A stretch of 64,000 bases of DNA. Origin: FEN-1297 sp963834015. GTDB taxonomy: Bacteria > Bacteroidota > Ignavibacteria > Ignavibacteriales > Ignavibacteriaceae. The stretch lies in the NCBI GenBank assembly GCA_963834015.1, contig CAWIAG010000002.1, forward strand, positions 558,001-622,000. Reading direction: 5' to 3'. Positions 53,390 to 62,604 of the stretch are shown here, piece by piece. Every line of letters begins with the position of its first letter. Positions within the stretch are counted from its first letter, which is position 1. Below the pieces are notes generated by a model. It was not told where the DNA came from. It did not search any database and saw only the letters and a list, made by a program, of their open reading frames with translations. Made by a program: the position numbers and the translations under genes.

Positions 53390-56362
53390 ATGCAAATAAA
53401 ATTTAACACTGCCAGACATTATTCATTTTTTTTATTTGGTTTCTTATTGTCTTTTTTTATTTTAGGTTTTACGAACCAGCCGGGACCACAAAGAGTTATT
53501 CATAGAGGAAATTTATATTATCTGGCTAATACTATAGTCGTTAAATTAAAAGATAATCCTGTTAATGTATTATCTAAAGTATCAAGTCTGCCTGCAGAAC
53601 TTAATGTTAAATTGAGTAGGTTTAAATTTTCCTCAGCAAAACAAATGTTTAAATCAAACCCATTAAAAGCAGCAACAGCATTAGATAAAATAGTAATAAC
53701 AAAATATAGTACAGGGGTTGATCCGTTTTTTGTTGCTTCAAAACTTAAGGAAACAGATAACAATATTGAATGGGCAGAACCAAAATATGTAAGAAGAATT
53801 GCATTAACTCCAAATGATCCTGATTTCTTGTCAAAACAAGAATTTCTAACATCGATACAGGCGGAAGATGCCTGGAATATTTCTACAGGCGATACTAATA
53901 TTATAATCGCTATTGTGGATACTGGTGTGGATTGGCCTCATCCGGATTTATATGCAAATATCTGGCATAATTGGAAAGAAATTAATAACAATTGGGCTGG
54001 TGATCCATATGCTTATGATTCCATAGGCTGGGATTTTGGCGGCCTAGGTGATGCAGAGGAGAACGCAACACCGGACAATAATCCGATTGAAGATGTACCT
54101 GTTCATGGAACATTGGTAGCAGGAACTGCCGATGCTGTTACAAATAATGGCATTGGTGTAGCGGGAATTGGTTACAAATGCAAAATTATGGCTGTAAAGG
54201 TTTCACAAGCAAATTTGATTGACTCCAGTACAGGGGACCCATATATTGTTTATGGAGCTGAAGGAATTCAATATGCTGCAGAAAACGGCGCAAAAGTAAT
54301 AAATTGCAGTTGGGGTGGTTATGGATATTCTAATGCTGAACAGGCAGCCTTAATTTATGCGCAAAATAACGGAGCGCTTATCGTGGCCGCTGCCGGAAAT
54401 GATGCAACTTCAAAACAATTTTATCCCGCTGCTTATCCCGGTGTCCTTTCTGTTACGGCTACGGGTCAAAATAATAATTATGATTCTGTTGCGAGTTTCT
54501 CAAATTATGGCCAGGATGTTAACTTAGCTGCCCCGGGGGTTAATATATATTCTACCTGGCAGCCAAACAGAAATGACACAAATGAATATTTATACGGAGT
54601 GGGGACTTCATTTTCCTCTCCTCTAACAGCAGGAGTTGCAGCATTAGTTTGTGCCCGTTTCCCTAATTATACCCCTCTTCAGGTAGCTGAACAGGTTAGA
54701 GTAAATTGCGATAATATTGATACTTATAATCCCGGATATATTTACCAGATAGGTAAGGGAAAATTAAATGCTTACAAAGCGCTTGCTGATTCAAATTCAG
54801 AATCTGTCCGAGCTGTTAATATACAATATTCAGATGCTCCACCCGGAGGAAATGGAAACGGGATATTCGAACCGGGGGAAAATATTTCAGTCGCAGTTAA
54901 ATTCGTGAACTATTTAAGGCCTATCCAGAATCTAACCGTGACATTTGTAAGTATGAATCCTTATGCAACAGTTAATAATGCTTCATTTAGCATTAGTAGT
55001 TTGGGTACTTTAGATTCGATAGACAATTATAGTTCTGAATTTTCATTTACACTAGCTAATTCAATTCCTTCAAATTCATTTCTTCTCTTTAGGTTGGATT
55101 TTAACGATGGCGATTATTCAGATTTTCAATTAATTAGTGTATCTGTCAATCCAACATATTCTGATCAATCGGGTAATAATGTTTCATTGACAATAACAAG
55201 TAAAGGGGATATAGCATTTAATGATTATCCGAATAACACTGAAGGTAGCGGATTTCAATATAAAAAAGGAAACAACTTACTTTTTGAAGGAGCTTTAATG
55301 TATGGAACTTCATCTAATTCGATAAAAGATGCTGCCAGAGATTCTGCAGATGGAAATGCACAGGATAGTTCATTCTACATAGTTCAGCCTTTAACTATTC
55401 AAATTGCTAAAGATTTATCTTTTCAACACGGTGTTAACATTTTTGACGATAATAATTCTCAATATTCTTCGGGAATAACAACCCAATTAGATTCTTATAC
55501 TTATTCTTCACCTTCCGATAATAACTATATAATTCTGAATTATAGTTTTAGTGACAATACAACCATTTCAAATTTTTATGTAGGACTCTATTTTGATTGG
55601 GATTTAGCCGGAGGTCCCGGTGATTCCACCGTATGGGATAACCAGGGTAAATTGGGCTGTTCAATGCACACAACGGAGCCTTTTGATACGTTAGTTGCTA
55701 CTGCGTTAATTTCATCTGACAATTATGGTTTTTGGGCAATTCTTAATGACGGTTCCGACGGATATTTTGGCGTAAACGGAGGATTTACACAAACTGAAAA
55801 ATGGCGAGCGTTGTCAAGCGGTATCGGAAAATCCAGCGCCGGGGTTGGAGATGTTTCCGAGGTTACATCCGGCGGTCCGTTCACCTTTCAGGCAGGAGAT
55901 ACGTTAAAAGTTGCATTTGCGATTGCCGCCGGTAATAGCCTTAGTGACCTCCGGACTGCTATTGCTAATGCAAGAACTAAATACTCACAGCTTGTTACTA
56001 ATGTTAGCAGCAGGGAAAAAAATATTACCTTTTCTTATAAGCTGGTACAAAATTATCCAAATCCGTTTAATCCATCAACATTAATAAACTACCAGATTGC
56101 AAAAGCAGGCAATGTTACATTGAAAATTTATGACATCCTGGGAAAAGAAGTAGCAACTTTGGTTAATGAAGCAAAACCGGCAGGTAGCTATTCTGTTAGT
56201 TTTAATGCATATACATTATCAAGCGGTGTTTATTTCTACCAAATCAGGTCGGGTAACTATTTTGCTGCAAAGAAAATGATTTTATTAAGTAAGGATGGCT
56301 TTGCTTACTTAAGCAGTAAAAGTTTTTTTACTTTCGAAAAATTGCCCGCTTGCAGCCTGTAA
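53390..56362 (+). CDS. T9SS subtilisin-like (S8) protease
   Basis: A 990-residue exported protease. Signal segment (residues ~12-27), a propeptide-like region, then the S8 catalytic domain: Asp177 in AIVDTGVDWPHPDL, His239 in VPVHGTLVAGT, Asn of VAAAGNDATS and Ser407 in GVGTSFSSPLTAG. A beta-rich middle follows, then the T9SS sorting domain (LVQNYPNPFNPSTLINYQIA). Homologous tails end KKMxLLK-stop. Here the frame runs on (KKMILLSKDGFAYLSSKS), apparently because one A is missing at about 56289. The 24 extra residues overlap the convergent gene by 58 bases. Confidence 0.92.
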   Translation: MQIKFNTARHYSFFLFGFLLSFFILGFTNQPGPQRVIHRGNLYYLANTIVVKLKDNPVNVLSKVSSLPAELNVKLSRFKFSSAKQMFKSNPLKAATALDKIVITKYSTGVDPFFVASKLKETDNNIEWAEPKYVRRIALTPNDPDFLSKQEFLTSIQAEDAWNISTGDTNIIIAIVDTGVDWPHPDLYANIWHNWKEINNNWAGDPYAYDSIGWDFGGLGDAEENATPDNNPIEDVPVHGTLVAGTADAVTNNGIGVAGIGYKCKIMAVKVSQANLIDSSTGDPYIVYGAEGIQYAAENGAKVINCSWGGYGYSNAEQAALIYAQNNGALIVAAAGNDATSKQFYPAAYPGVLSVTATGQNNNYDSVASFSNYGQDVNLAAPGVNIYSTWQPNRNDTNEYLYGVGTSFSSPLTAGVAALVCARFPNYTPLQVAEQVRVNCDNIDTYNPGYIYQIGKGKLNAYKALADSNSESVRAVNIQYSDAPPGGNGNGIFEPGENISVAVKFVNYLRPIQNLTVTFVSMNPYATVNNASFSISSLGTLDSIDNYSSEFSFTLANSIPSNSFLLFRLDFNDGDYSDFQLISVSVNPTYSDQSGNNVSLTITSKGDIAFNDYPNNTEGSGFQYKKGNNLLFEGALMYGTSSNSIKDAARDSADGNAQDSSFYIVQPLTIQIAKDLSFQHGVNIFDDNNSQYSSGITTQLDSYTYSSPSDNNYIILNYSFSDNTTISNFYVGLYFDWDLAGGPGDSTVWDNQGKLGCSMHTTEPFDTLVATALISSDNYGFWAILNDGSDGYFGVNGGFTQTEKWRALSSGIGKSSAGVGDVSEVTSGGPFTFQAGDTLKVAFAIAAGNSLSDLRTAIANARTKYSQLVTNVSSREKNITFSYKLVQNYPNPFNPSTLINYQIAKAGNVTLKIYDILGKEVATLVNEAKPAGSYSVSFNAYTLSSGVYFYQIRSGNYFAAKKMILLSKDGFAYLSSKSFFTFEKLPACSL

Positions 56363-59300
56363 AAGTATACTCCGGAAGCGAATCTTCCTTTTAATGGGAA
56401 AATAACATTGTAATATCCTGCAGGTTGTTGTTCGTTTACCAGTGAGGCGACTTCCCTACCCAGTAAATCATAAACCTTCAACATTACTACACTAGTTTTT
56501 GGAATTGAATACTCAATTGTTGTAGTCGGATTAAATGGGTTTGGATAATTTTGATATAACTGATATTCCGTAGGCAATATCTCCTGCTCCGCTGTTTTAA
56601 TTAGTACACTGTCGCCTATCAAAATCTGGTATTCTTCTTCCTGAACCGGGTTTAGACTAATAGAATTATTTGCTTTTATATTATACAGCCTGGCATTGGA
56701 TTTATCCAATAAATAAACTTCATTTCCGGTAAAATTATTAATTCCATCCAATTTTAAAGTTATCGGTTCTTTCTGCATATCTGTGATTTCGATATTAAAT
56801 ATCTGGCCATCCGTTTTCAGTGGCAGGCTTTCTTTAAACATATACTTATAAGGGATAGAAAGATTTTTGTTGTATAAAGCGATTCCGGTATTTATAAAAT
56901 CACCAGGCGGGATTAATACATCATGTATATCATAATTGTTACTTGAAGTTGAATCGATTGCAATTATAACAAAAGCTGTATCTTTGCTGCCTGAGCTTAG
57001 GGTTAGCTTCAATGAATTTTTTAAATCAATATTATTCACTACTAAGCCTTTAGCAGGGCTTTTAACAATTGAAGTATCCGGATTATATTCTAATTTTAAA
57101 GATGATAAATTTTGGCTGTTATAAAAATAATATCCCAAACAGGAACTAAATAATTCAGATGTTGACCAGCCTGCATTCCAGACATAAATTTTTGAATTCG
57201 AACTTAAAGAGTTTTCTGAGATAACACTATCCCAAATAATACTGTTTCCAAATGGATTTGAAATTATATTCCATCCACCATGCAAAGGAATTGAATATGA
57301 ATTATCGGTCAACAATACTGTACCTACAGTTTGAGAAAGGTTAACAGCATTTTTACTTATTACCCAAAATCCATTCCCCGGTTTAAATCGGAAGTATGAA
57401 GAACTATCGTATTTTACTAAATAATTACTTGTATCTCCATTATCATAATATGCGTTCCAATCTTGATTAAATGTACCCGTCATAAATTGTGATAATGGAG
57501 TATCAATATTTCCAGGCAAACCAATGAGCCGGTAGCTTGTAGATTGAGTAAAATCACCGAAAGAATAACTTTGCGATAATAAAAGAGAAGAAGGGTAATA
57601 AACCAAGTTAGGCCTAAATACATTATCATTCCCGAAGATTGTTCCCTCACTATTTGTGGCTCTAACTCTATAATGATATAATGTGTTTGATTTTAGCCCG
57701 GTTAAATCTGCACTTACATTTACATTTGAACTTCCCGTTACCGGGCTTTGAGATGCAGGTAATGTAGAACCATAACTGTTTGTCAGGCCGTAGTCAAAGA
57801 GAACCGTAGTGTTTAATCCATCCGGATAAACTACACCGTTAAGAGTAGCTGAAGTTGGCTTTATATTAGTGGCGGGGTCAGTGGTAATGGCTGTAATATT
57901 TTTAAGGTCTGCAATTGAAGCTCTATAGACACCGCTTCCATTAGTTCCGACGAACAAATAGTTACCGCTCACGAAAAGAGCTAACACATTTGTATTTATA
58001 AGTTCATTATTAACCTGATTCCAGGTTGTACCATTATCTGTTGAAAAATAAACACCGCCACCATCAGTTCCCGCAAATAAAAAAGAACCGCCAGTTCCGG
58101 TGGGGCTTAAGGCAAGAGCATTAACAAATAAATTTGTAAGTCCGTTATTAATCTGAGTCCAGCTTGAGCCATTATTTTTTAAAAGGTACACACCACCGCC
58201 AATACCATAAGTTCCAACAAATAAATTGGTATCACCTCCCTCTGTGATACTTGTGGCAAAACTTGTAACGTATATAGCTTGAAATCCGGTATTAAACCGA
58301 CCCCAGTTCAAACCATTGTCTGTTGATCTATATACTCCAACCCCATTAAATAAACTACTAGGTTTAGTACCAATAAATAAATTAGAACCACCCGACGAGT
58401 TGGGGCTTGTTGCAAAAGTACTAATCTGGCCATTTAAAACGCCCGTCATAAAAAGCTGGTTCCAACTAGAACCGTTATTTGATAATAAATAGACACCTCC
58501 CCAGTAATTATCAGTTCCAACAAATAAATCAGAACCACCGGACTCATTAGGGATCACCGCAAGAGCACTAATAGCAGTATCTGTCAGACCTTTAATACTA
58601 ACTTGACTCCAAGTTGATCCGTTATTTGATGAAAGATAAATACCATTGTCCAGGGTACCAGCAAACAAATTCGTGGTATTTGTTTCAGTCAGGTTTGGAG
58701 TAACAGCGAAAGTTGAGACGTAAGTTGATTTTAGCCCATTATTAACCGGGACCCAACTTGACCCATTATCTGTTGAAAGGTACACACCGCGGCCCCAAGA
58801 ACTAGCGAATAATTTGGAACTATTTATCCCGGAAGAGACTGCAACAAATGAATTGATTACTCCAGTTGAAAGTCCACTCGATTGCTGCCAAACCGGAAGT
58901 GTAAAAAATGTAGAATCCGTTCCATAAATTATCCCGTTACTGTTCACAACCTTTAATCTATAATGATATAAAGTATTAGCCAGTAATCCGGTTAAGTGAG
59001 CGCTTACTTCTATATTTGGACTACCGGCTACAGAGCTTTTGGATGCTGTTACAGCTGCGCCATAGTTGGAGGTTGTTCCATAGTCGATTTGGACTGTACA
59101 ACTTGAACCACCTGTATAAACTTCTCCGTCCAAAAAAACTGAATTCAATGTTACACTATCCGCAGAATTAGTGATTACATCCACCGACTTTATAAGGTCT
59201 TCTATTGCGGCCCAAAAGATTCCCTCACCATCAGTCCCGGCAAATAAACAGGTGTTGCCTGACTGATTTGTGCTTAAAATTAAAGATAAAACATCTTTAT

Positions 59301-59742
59301 TACTTAATCCGTTATTAGCCTGAACCCAGTTTGAACCGTTATTTGTTGAAAAATAAACACCGCCGCCGTTTGTACCTGCAAATAAAACGGAACTGCTTGT
59401 CCCTGAAGAATCCGCCACATAAGAAATAAGAGCAAGTGACTGTATATATTGATTTGTGAGCCCATTATTAATTTGAGTCCAGTTTGAACCGTTATTTGTT
59501 GAAAGATAAACACCATTACCATTAGTTCCGGCAAATAAATTTGAACCATCAGAACTCACCTGGAGAGATACGACAGATTGGCTTATTAGTCCATTATTAA
59601 TCTCAGCCCAGCTCGAACCGTTATTTGTTGAAAGATAAACGCCGCCATCAAGTGTTCCTGCAAATATATTATTAATGCTTGCGACTATAGGCCCTGAATT
59701 AGCGGGGCTTACTATTATAGTATTAACATATAAACTTGACAA
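56305..59742 (-). CDS. Large T9SS propeller/FN3-like surface protein, main part (downstream of a TGA)
   Basis: 1145 residues from a TTG at 59742. It contains many BNR/sortilin-type propeller repeats (LFAGTNGGGVYFSTNNGSNW, VQANNGLSNKDVLSL and variants) and two FN3-like inserts (LLANTLYHYRLKVVNSNGII, LKSNTLYHYRVRATNSEGTI). A domain of about 300 residues follows (LHGGWNIISNPFGNSIIWDS). The C-terminus is a T9SS sorting domain (LYQNYPNPFNPTTTIEYSIP, closing KVKKLLLLK). The frame is open upstream to 60045, where an in-frame TGA separates it from the signal-peptide exon (60046-60282). The start is therefore artificial. Confidence 0.85.
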   Translation of the reverse strand: MSSLYVNTIIVSPANSGPIVASINNIFAGTLDGGVYLSTNNGSSWAEINNGLISQSVVSLQVSSDGSNLFAGTNGNGVYLSTNNGSNWTQINNGLTNQYIQSLALISYVADSSGTSSSVLFAGTNGGGVYFSTNNGSNWVQANNGLSNKDVLSLILSTNQSGNTCLFAGTDGEGIFWAAIEDLIKSVDVITNSADSVTLNSVFLDGEVYTGGSSCTVQIDYGTTSNYGAAVTASKSSVAGSPNIEVSAHLTGLLANTLYHYRLKVVNSNGIIYGTDSTFFTLPVWQQSSGLSTGVINSFVAVSSGINSSKLFASSWGRGVYLSTDNGSSWVPVNNGLKSTYVSTFAVTPNLTETNTTNLFAGTLDNGIYLSSNNGSTWSQVSIKGLTDTAISALAVIPNESGGSDLFVGTDNYWGGVYLLSNNGSSWNQLFMTGVLNGQISTFATSPNSSGGSNLFIGTKPSSLFNGVGVYRSTDNGLNWGRFNTGFQAIYVTSFATSITEGGDTNLFVGTYGIGGGVYLLKNNGSSWTQINNGLTNLFVNALALSPTGTGGSFLFAGTDGGGVYFSTDNGTTWNQVNNELINTNVLALFVSGNYLFVGTNGSGVYRASIADLKNITAITTDPATNIKPTSATLNGVVYPDGLNTTVLFDYGLTNSYGSTLPASQSPVTGSSNVNVSADLTGLKSNTLYHYRVRATNSEGTIFGNDNVFRPNLVYYPSSLLLSQSYSFGDFTQSTSYRLIGLPGNIDTPLSQFMTGTFNQDWNAYYDNGDTSNYLVKYDSSSYFRFKPGNGFWVISKNAVNLSQTVGTVLLTDNSYSIPLHGGWNIISNPFGNSIIWDSVISENSLSSNSKIYVWNAGWSTSELFSSCLGYYFYNSQNLSSLKLEYNPDTSIVKSPAKGLVVNNIDLKNSLKLTLSSGSKDTAFVIIAIDSTSSNNYDIHDVLIPPGDFINTGIALYNKNLSIPYKYMFKESLPLKTDGQIFNIEITDMQKEPITLKLDGINNFTGNEVYLLDKSNARLYNIKANNSISLNPVQEEEYQILIGDSVLIKTAEQEILPTEYQLYQNYPNPFNPTTTIEYSIPKTSVVMLKVYDLLGREVASLVNEQQPAGYYNVIFPLKGRFASGVYFYRLQAGNFSKVKKLLLLK

Positions 59743-60045
59743 CCCATTATTAACCTGAGTCCAACTTGAGCCGTTATTAGTAGAAAGAAATATACCGCTG
59801 CCCCAGGTACCGGCAAAAATATTGTAACCAGATGGTCCGTTACGGCATACAGCAAGTGTATTAACATCTCTGTTTGTTAATCCGTTATTAACTTGCGTCC
59901 AGTTTGAACCATAATTTGTTGAAAGGCATATACCATTTTCTTGTGTTCCTGCGAATAAATAATTGACGGCTGCCTCAGGGGAATCGGGATTATCGGAGTT
60001 AAAGACAAGTGCATAAACAGCCGTATCTGATAATCCGTTATTAAT

Positions 60046-60282
60046 TCAAGTCCAGCTTGAACCGGCATTTGTTGAAAGAAACACACCGTTGCCAATAGCC
60101 CCGGCAAATAGACTAATATTATTTAATGAACTAGGGTTTTTGACAATTGATTTGATTATTCCACCATTAATTCCGGTTGTTTGATGCCAGGTTTGGGAAA
60201 GTAAATTAGAAATGAGAAATAAAGAAAATAGAAATAACCTTATTAATTCTGAGCGCCTAAAATATATTAATAACACATACAT
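60046..60282 (-). CDS. N-terminal fragment of the propeller/FN3-like protein
   Basis: 78 residues in the same frame as 56305-59742: signal peptide (ELIRLFLFSLFLISNLLSQ), then the first propeller repeat (SIVKNPSSLNNISLFAGAIG, NGVFLSTNAGSSWT). Translation ends at TGA (60046-60048), where other repeats have TQ or TQI after SSW. Reading through gives the next repeat (INNGLSDTAVYALVF) without further stops. With the TGA counted as sense the gene would be 1325 residues (56305-60282). It may be a nonsense mutation or a base-call error. Confidence 0.82.
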   Translation of the reverse strand: MYVLLIYFRRSELIRLFLFSLFLISNLLSQTWHQTTGINGGIIKSIVKNPSSLNNISLFAGAIGNGVFLSTNAGSSWT

Positions 60283-60344
60283 ATATTATATTCGCATAAA
60301 TATATATAGCCAGCCAACAGATGTAATCCTATCAAGCGTAACTT

Positions 60345-60702
60345 AGTGGAGGTGGCGGGAGTCGAACCCGCGTCCGAAGTTCAGCACCATAGAACGTCTA
60401 CACACATAGTTTGTTTTTGTTTTGACTTAAAGCTACCAGACAAACAAGGATCACTTCAAGCCTGCCCATTAAAGATTTCGCATCATCTATAAGGGCGATA
60501 GAATCAGCTATCGTACCTTAACGTCGCTCATTTGAATCCCGGTACGCGAAAATTCAATGAACGGCTACCGTTTAATTAGGCAGCTAGGGCGTAATTATAT
60601 TCGCCAGTTATATTTTTGTTCCCAATTCGTTAACGTGTATTCGGGGAACACGGTGCGCAGTCCTACGACTCCATAACCCCGTCGAAACCAAAATTCACCC
60701 CC
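60345..60702 (-). ncRNA. ssrA: Transfer-messenger RNA
   Basis: On the minus strand, the 5' arm GGGGGUG (60702-60696) pairs with the 3' arm CACCUCC, and the T-arm GCGGGTTCGACTCCCGC is intact. The 5' GGTTTCGACGGGG and the 3' end CGCCACCTCCACTA (no encoded CCA) fit tmRNA. The tag frame runs from a GGG resume codon (60623-60621), GNKNITGEYNYALAA, to TAA (60578-60576), with the YALAA end that Clp/FtsH proteases recognise. It rescues stalled ribosomes with SmpB (not in the window). Boundaries may differ by a few bases. Confidence 0.93.
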
Positions 60703-60754
60703 GGAAGAAAGTAGATGCAGGGCATCTTCCGTTTTAACTTTCTAATTGAGTTTC

Positions 60755-61312
60755 TCAGGTCTTAGTGTTCCACTTTATGTCGGGAACATTTGAGATCATA
60801 TTTTCATGCCGTGCTAAAACAAAGAACAAATCTGAAAGTCTGTTCAGGAATATAACTATATTATCGTTAACATTCTCCTTACTTTTTAATTGCACAACCT
60901 TTCTTTCGGCGCGTCTGCAAATCGTCCTGCATGTATGCAAAAGTGCAGCTCCTTTTGATCCGCCAGGAAGTATAAAATTCTTTAAGGGTTCCAGTTTCTC
61001 TTCATACTTATCTATAGCCAGCTCAGTGTCAGTGATGAATAAGTCAGTAACCTGGGGAATCAAAGATTGTTTGCCTGTTTCATGTTCCGGCAACGAAAGA
61101 TTAGAGCCTACAATAAATAACTCATCCTGAATTTTTTCAAGAAGTGCTTCTACATCGGCATCCCTCACTTCAGTAACAGCCAGGCCAATAAACGAATTTA
61201 ATTCATCAATAGTTCCATAAGCATCAATTAGGATAGAATACTTTGGAACCCTGCTGCCGCCGAAAATTCCTGTTTCTCCATTATCCCCTGTTTTTGTATA
61301 AATCTTTGCCAT
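60755..61312 (-). CDS. PduO-type cob(I)alamin adenosyltransferase
   Basis: A 185-residue ATP:cob(I)alamin adenosyltransferase of the PduO family. The N-terminal ATP motif is IYTKTGDNGETGIFGGSRVP, then YGTIDELNSFIGLAV, FILPGGSKGAALLHTCRTI and CRRAERKVVQL, the conserved trimer-interface Arg motif, and NRLSDLFFVLARHEN. It makes adenosylcobalamin for B12 enzymes. It is 20 bases downstream of the YgfZ-like gene on the same strand and 53 bases before ssrA. No cobalamin riboswitch is visible. Confidence 0.93.
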   Translation of the reverse strand: MAKIYTKTGDNGETGIFGGSRVPKYSILIDAYGTIDELNSFIGLAVTEVRDADVEALLEKIQDELFIVGSNLSLPEHETGKQSLIPQVTDLFITDTELAIDKYEEKLEPLKNFILPGGSKGAALLHTCRTICRRAERKVVQLKSKENVNDNIVIFLNRLSDLFFVLARHENMISNVPDIKWNTKT

Positions 61313-61331
61313 TTTTTAACCCAGCTATTTT

Positions 61332-62450
61332 TCATCTATTAAGCTGATTTTTATGAAAGGGTAAACTTTCAACCACAACTTTAACAATTTTACCAACTTC
61401 ATCTTTTGAAATTAGTCCGGTTCCCGCCTGTTTGTAAGTATTTCTAACATAAGCTAAACCGATACTTTTTTTACACTTTTCAGAATAAACCACGGAAGTT
61501 ACAATACCTGCATCGTTACCCGCTTCATCATATAAAATAAAAGTAGATGATTCTTTAACAGGTTCAATAAATATAATTCCTGTTAAATGTTTTTGAACTT
61601 TTTCATAAGTATCAAGCCTGGCAATTACTTCCTGCCCTATATAACAACCTTTCGTAAAGCTGACTAAGTCGGTTAGCTTTGCTTCATGGGGATTAAAAAG
61701 ATCATTAATCTCGTTTGGTGAAGCGGGAATTCCCTGCATAACACGATAATATTTATATGCTTCTTCTCCTATTATGTTAAAATTGAAAATTCCTTTATTT
61801 TTCAACATAAAATCTACCAGCCTTACTCCATTTTCCGGATTTAGCAAAAGCCAGAATTTTAGATTACCATTCCTTTCCTTAAGCTTCGTCATATAAAATA
61901 GTACACCCTCGGAAATGACTGATTTAAATTTATTCAGTTTTACTTCATTAACGACATTCCCGCAAACAAGAGTCATAAATGAATCTGCCTGTGGACCTAA
62001 TATCTCCAACAGTATATATTTGCCAACAGGATCATTTATTTTTACGTCATCAGTAATTATATATTTTTCAATCCAGCTTCTGATTTTGAATTTATGGGCC
62101 TGGCTGCATACAAGTAATTGGTGATCGTCAAAATTTATAATAACAGCAGAATCTATGATTCTTCCCTTTTCCGTAGTAAAGATTGTTTGAGCTACGGAAT
62201 TTGACTGAACATCTCTTAACGAATTGGTTGATATCCTGTGAAAGAAATCCATTACATCTTTGCCTTCAAGTTCAAAGATTCCACAACCTGATAATTCCCT
62301 TAAACCTACACCATCATTTAAAGAATTGATCTCTTCCTTAGCTGATTCAAAGTATTTAAAAACCTTCCTATCCCCAATAATCTCAGGTATATACCCTGAC
62401 TTTTCAAAATATTGTACAAGCGGATCAAGCTTCAACTCACCTTCAGACAT
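61332..62450 (-). CDS. ygfZ: YgfZ/GcvT-like folate-binding protein
   Basis: A 372-residue protein of the GcvT-like family. The YgfZ signature is clear in LVSFTKGCYIGQEVIARLDT (the KGCYIGQE motif), after folate-fold segments FELEGKDVMDFFHRISTN and GRIIDSAVIINFDDHQLLV. YgfZ proteins assist Fe-S cluster assembly or repair with tetrahydrofolate. It lies 19 bases upstream of the adenosyltransferase and is probably cotranscribed with it. Length is a little above the E. coli protein. It is not a T-protein of glycine cleavage, judged by the KGCYIGQE motif. Confidence 0.9.
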   Translation of the reverse strand: MSEGELKLDPLVQYFEKSGYIPEIIGDRKVFKYFESAKEEINSLNDGVGLRELSGCGIFELEGKDVMDFFHRISTNSLRDVQSNSVAQTIFTTEKGRIIDSAVIINFDDHQLLVCSQAHKFKIRSWIEKYIITDDVKINDPVGKYILLEILGPQADSFMTLVCGNVVNEVKLNKFKSVISEGVLFYMTKLKERNGNLKFWLLLNPENGVRLVDFMLKNKGIFNFNIIGEEAYKYYRVMQGIPASPNEINDLFNPHEAKLTDLVSFTKGCYIGQEVIARLDTYEKVQKHLTGIIFIEPVKESSTFILYDEAGNDAGIVTSVVYSEKCKKSIGLAYVRNTYKQAGTGLISKDEVGKIVKVVVESLPFHKNQLNR

Positions 62451-62604
62451 TACATTCCTTAATTAATAGATAAAATAAATTATTGTATAAGAAATACAGG
62501 CTATAATAAAATTTTAAATCAGAGCCTTCTTATCAGCCCATTATATGGGAAAGAAAATTAATTAATAAAATTAGTAAAATTGAATTATAAAGATAATGAA
62601 AAAA

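Noticed and set aside
34944..60282. TGA/TAG recoding (for example TGA as Trp) to explain the in-frame stops.
   Set aside because: TGA is used as a normal stop by other genes here (for example 4911-4913), expected residues at the stops differ (Trp, Gln, Glu), and no SECIS-like or suppressor element is seen.
60345..60420. tRNA-like T-arm sequence (GGTTCGACTCC on the minus strand).
   Set aside because: It is the tRNA-like domain of the tmRNA, not a separate tRNA.
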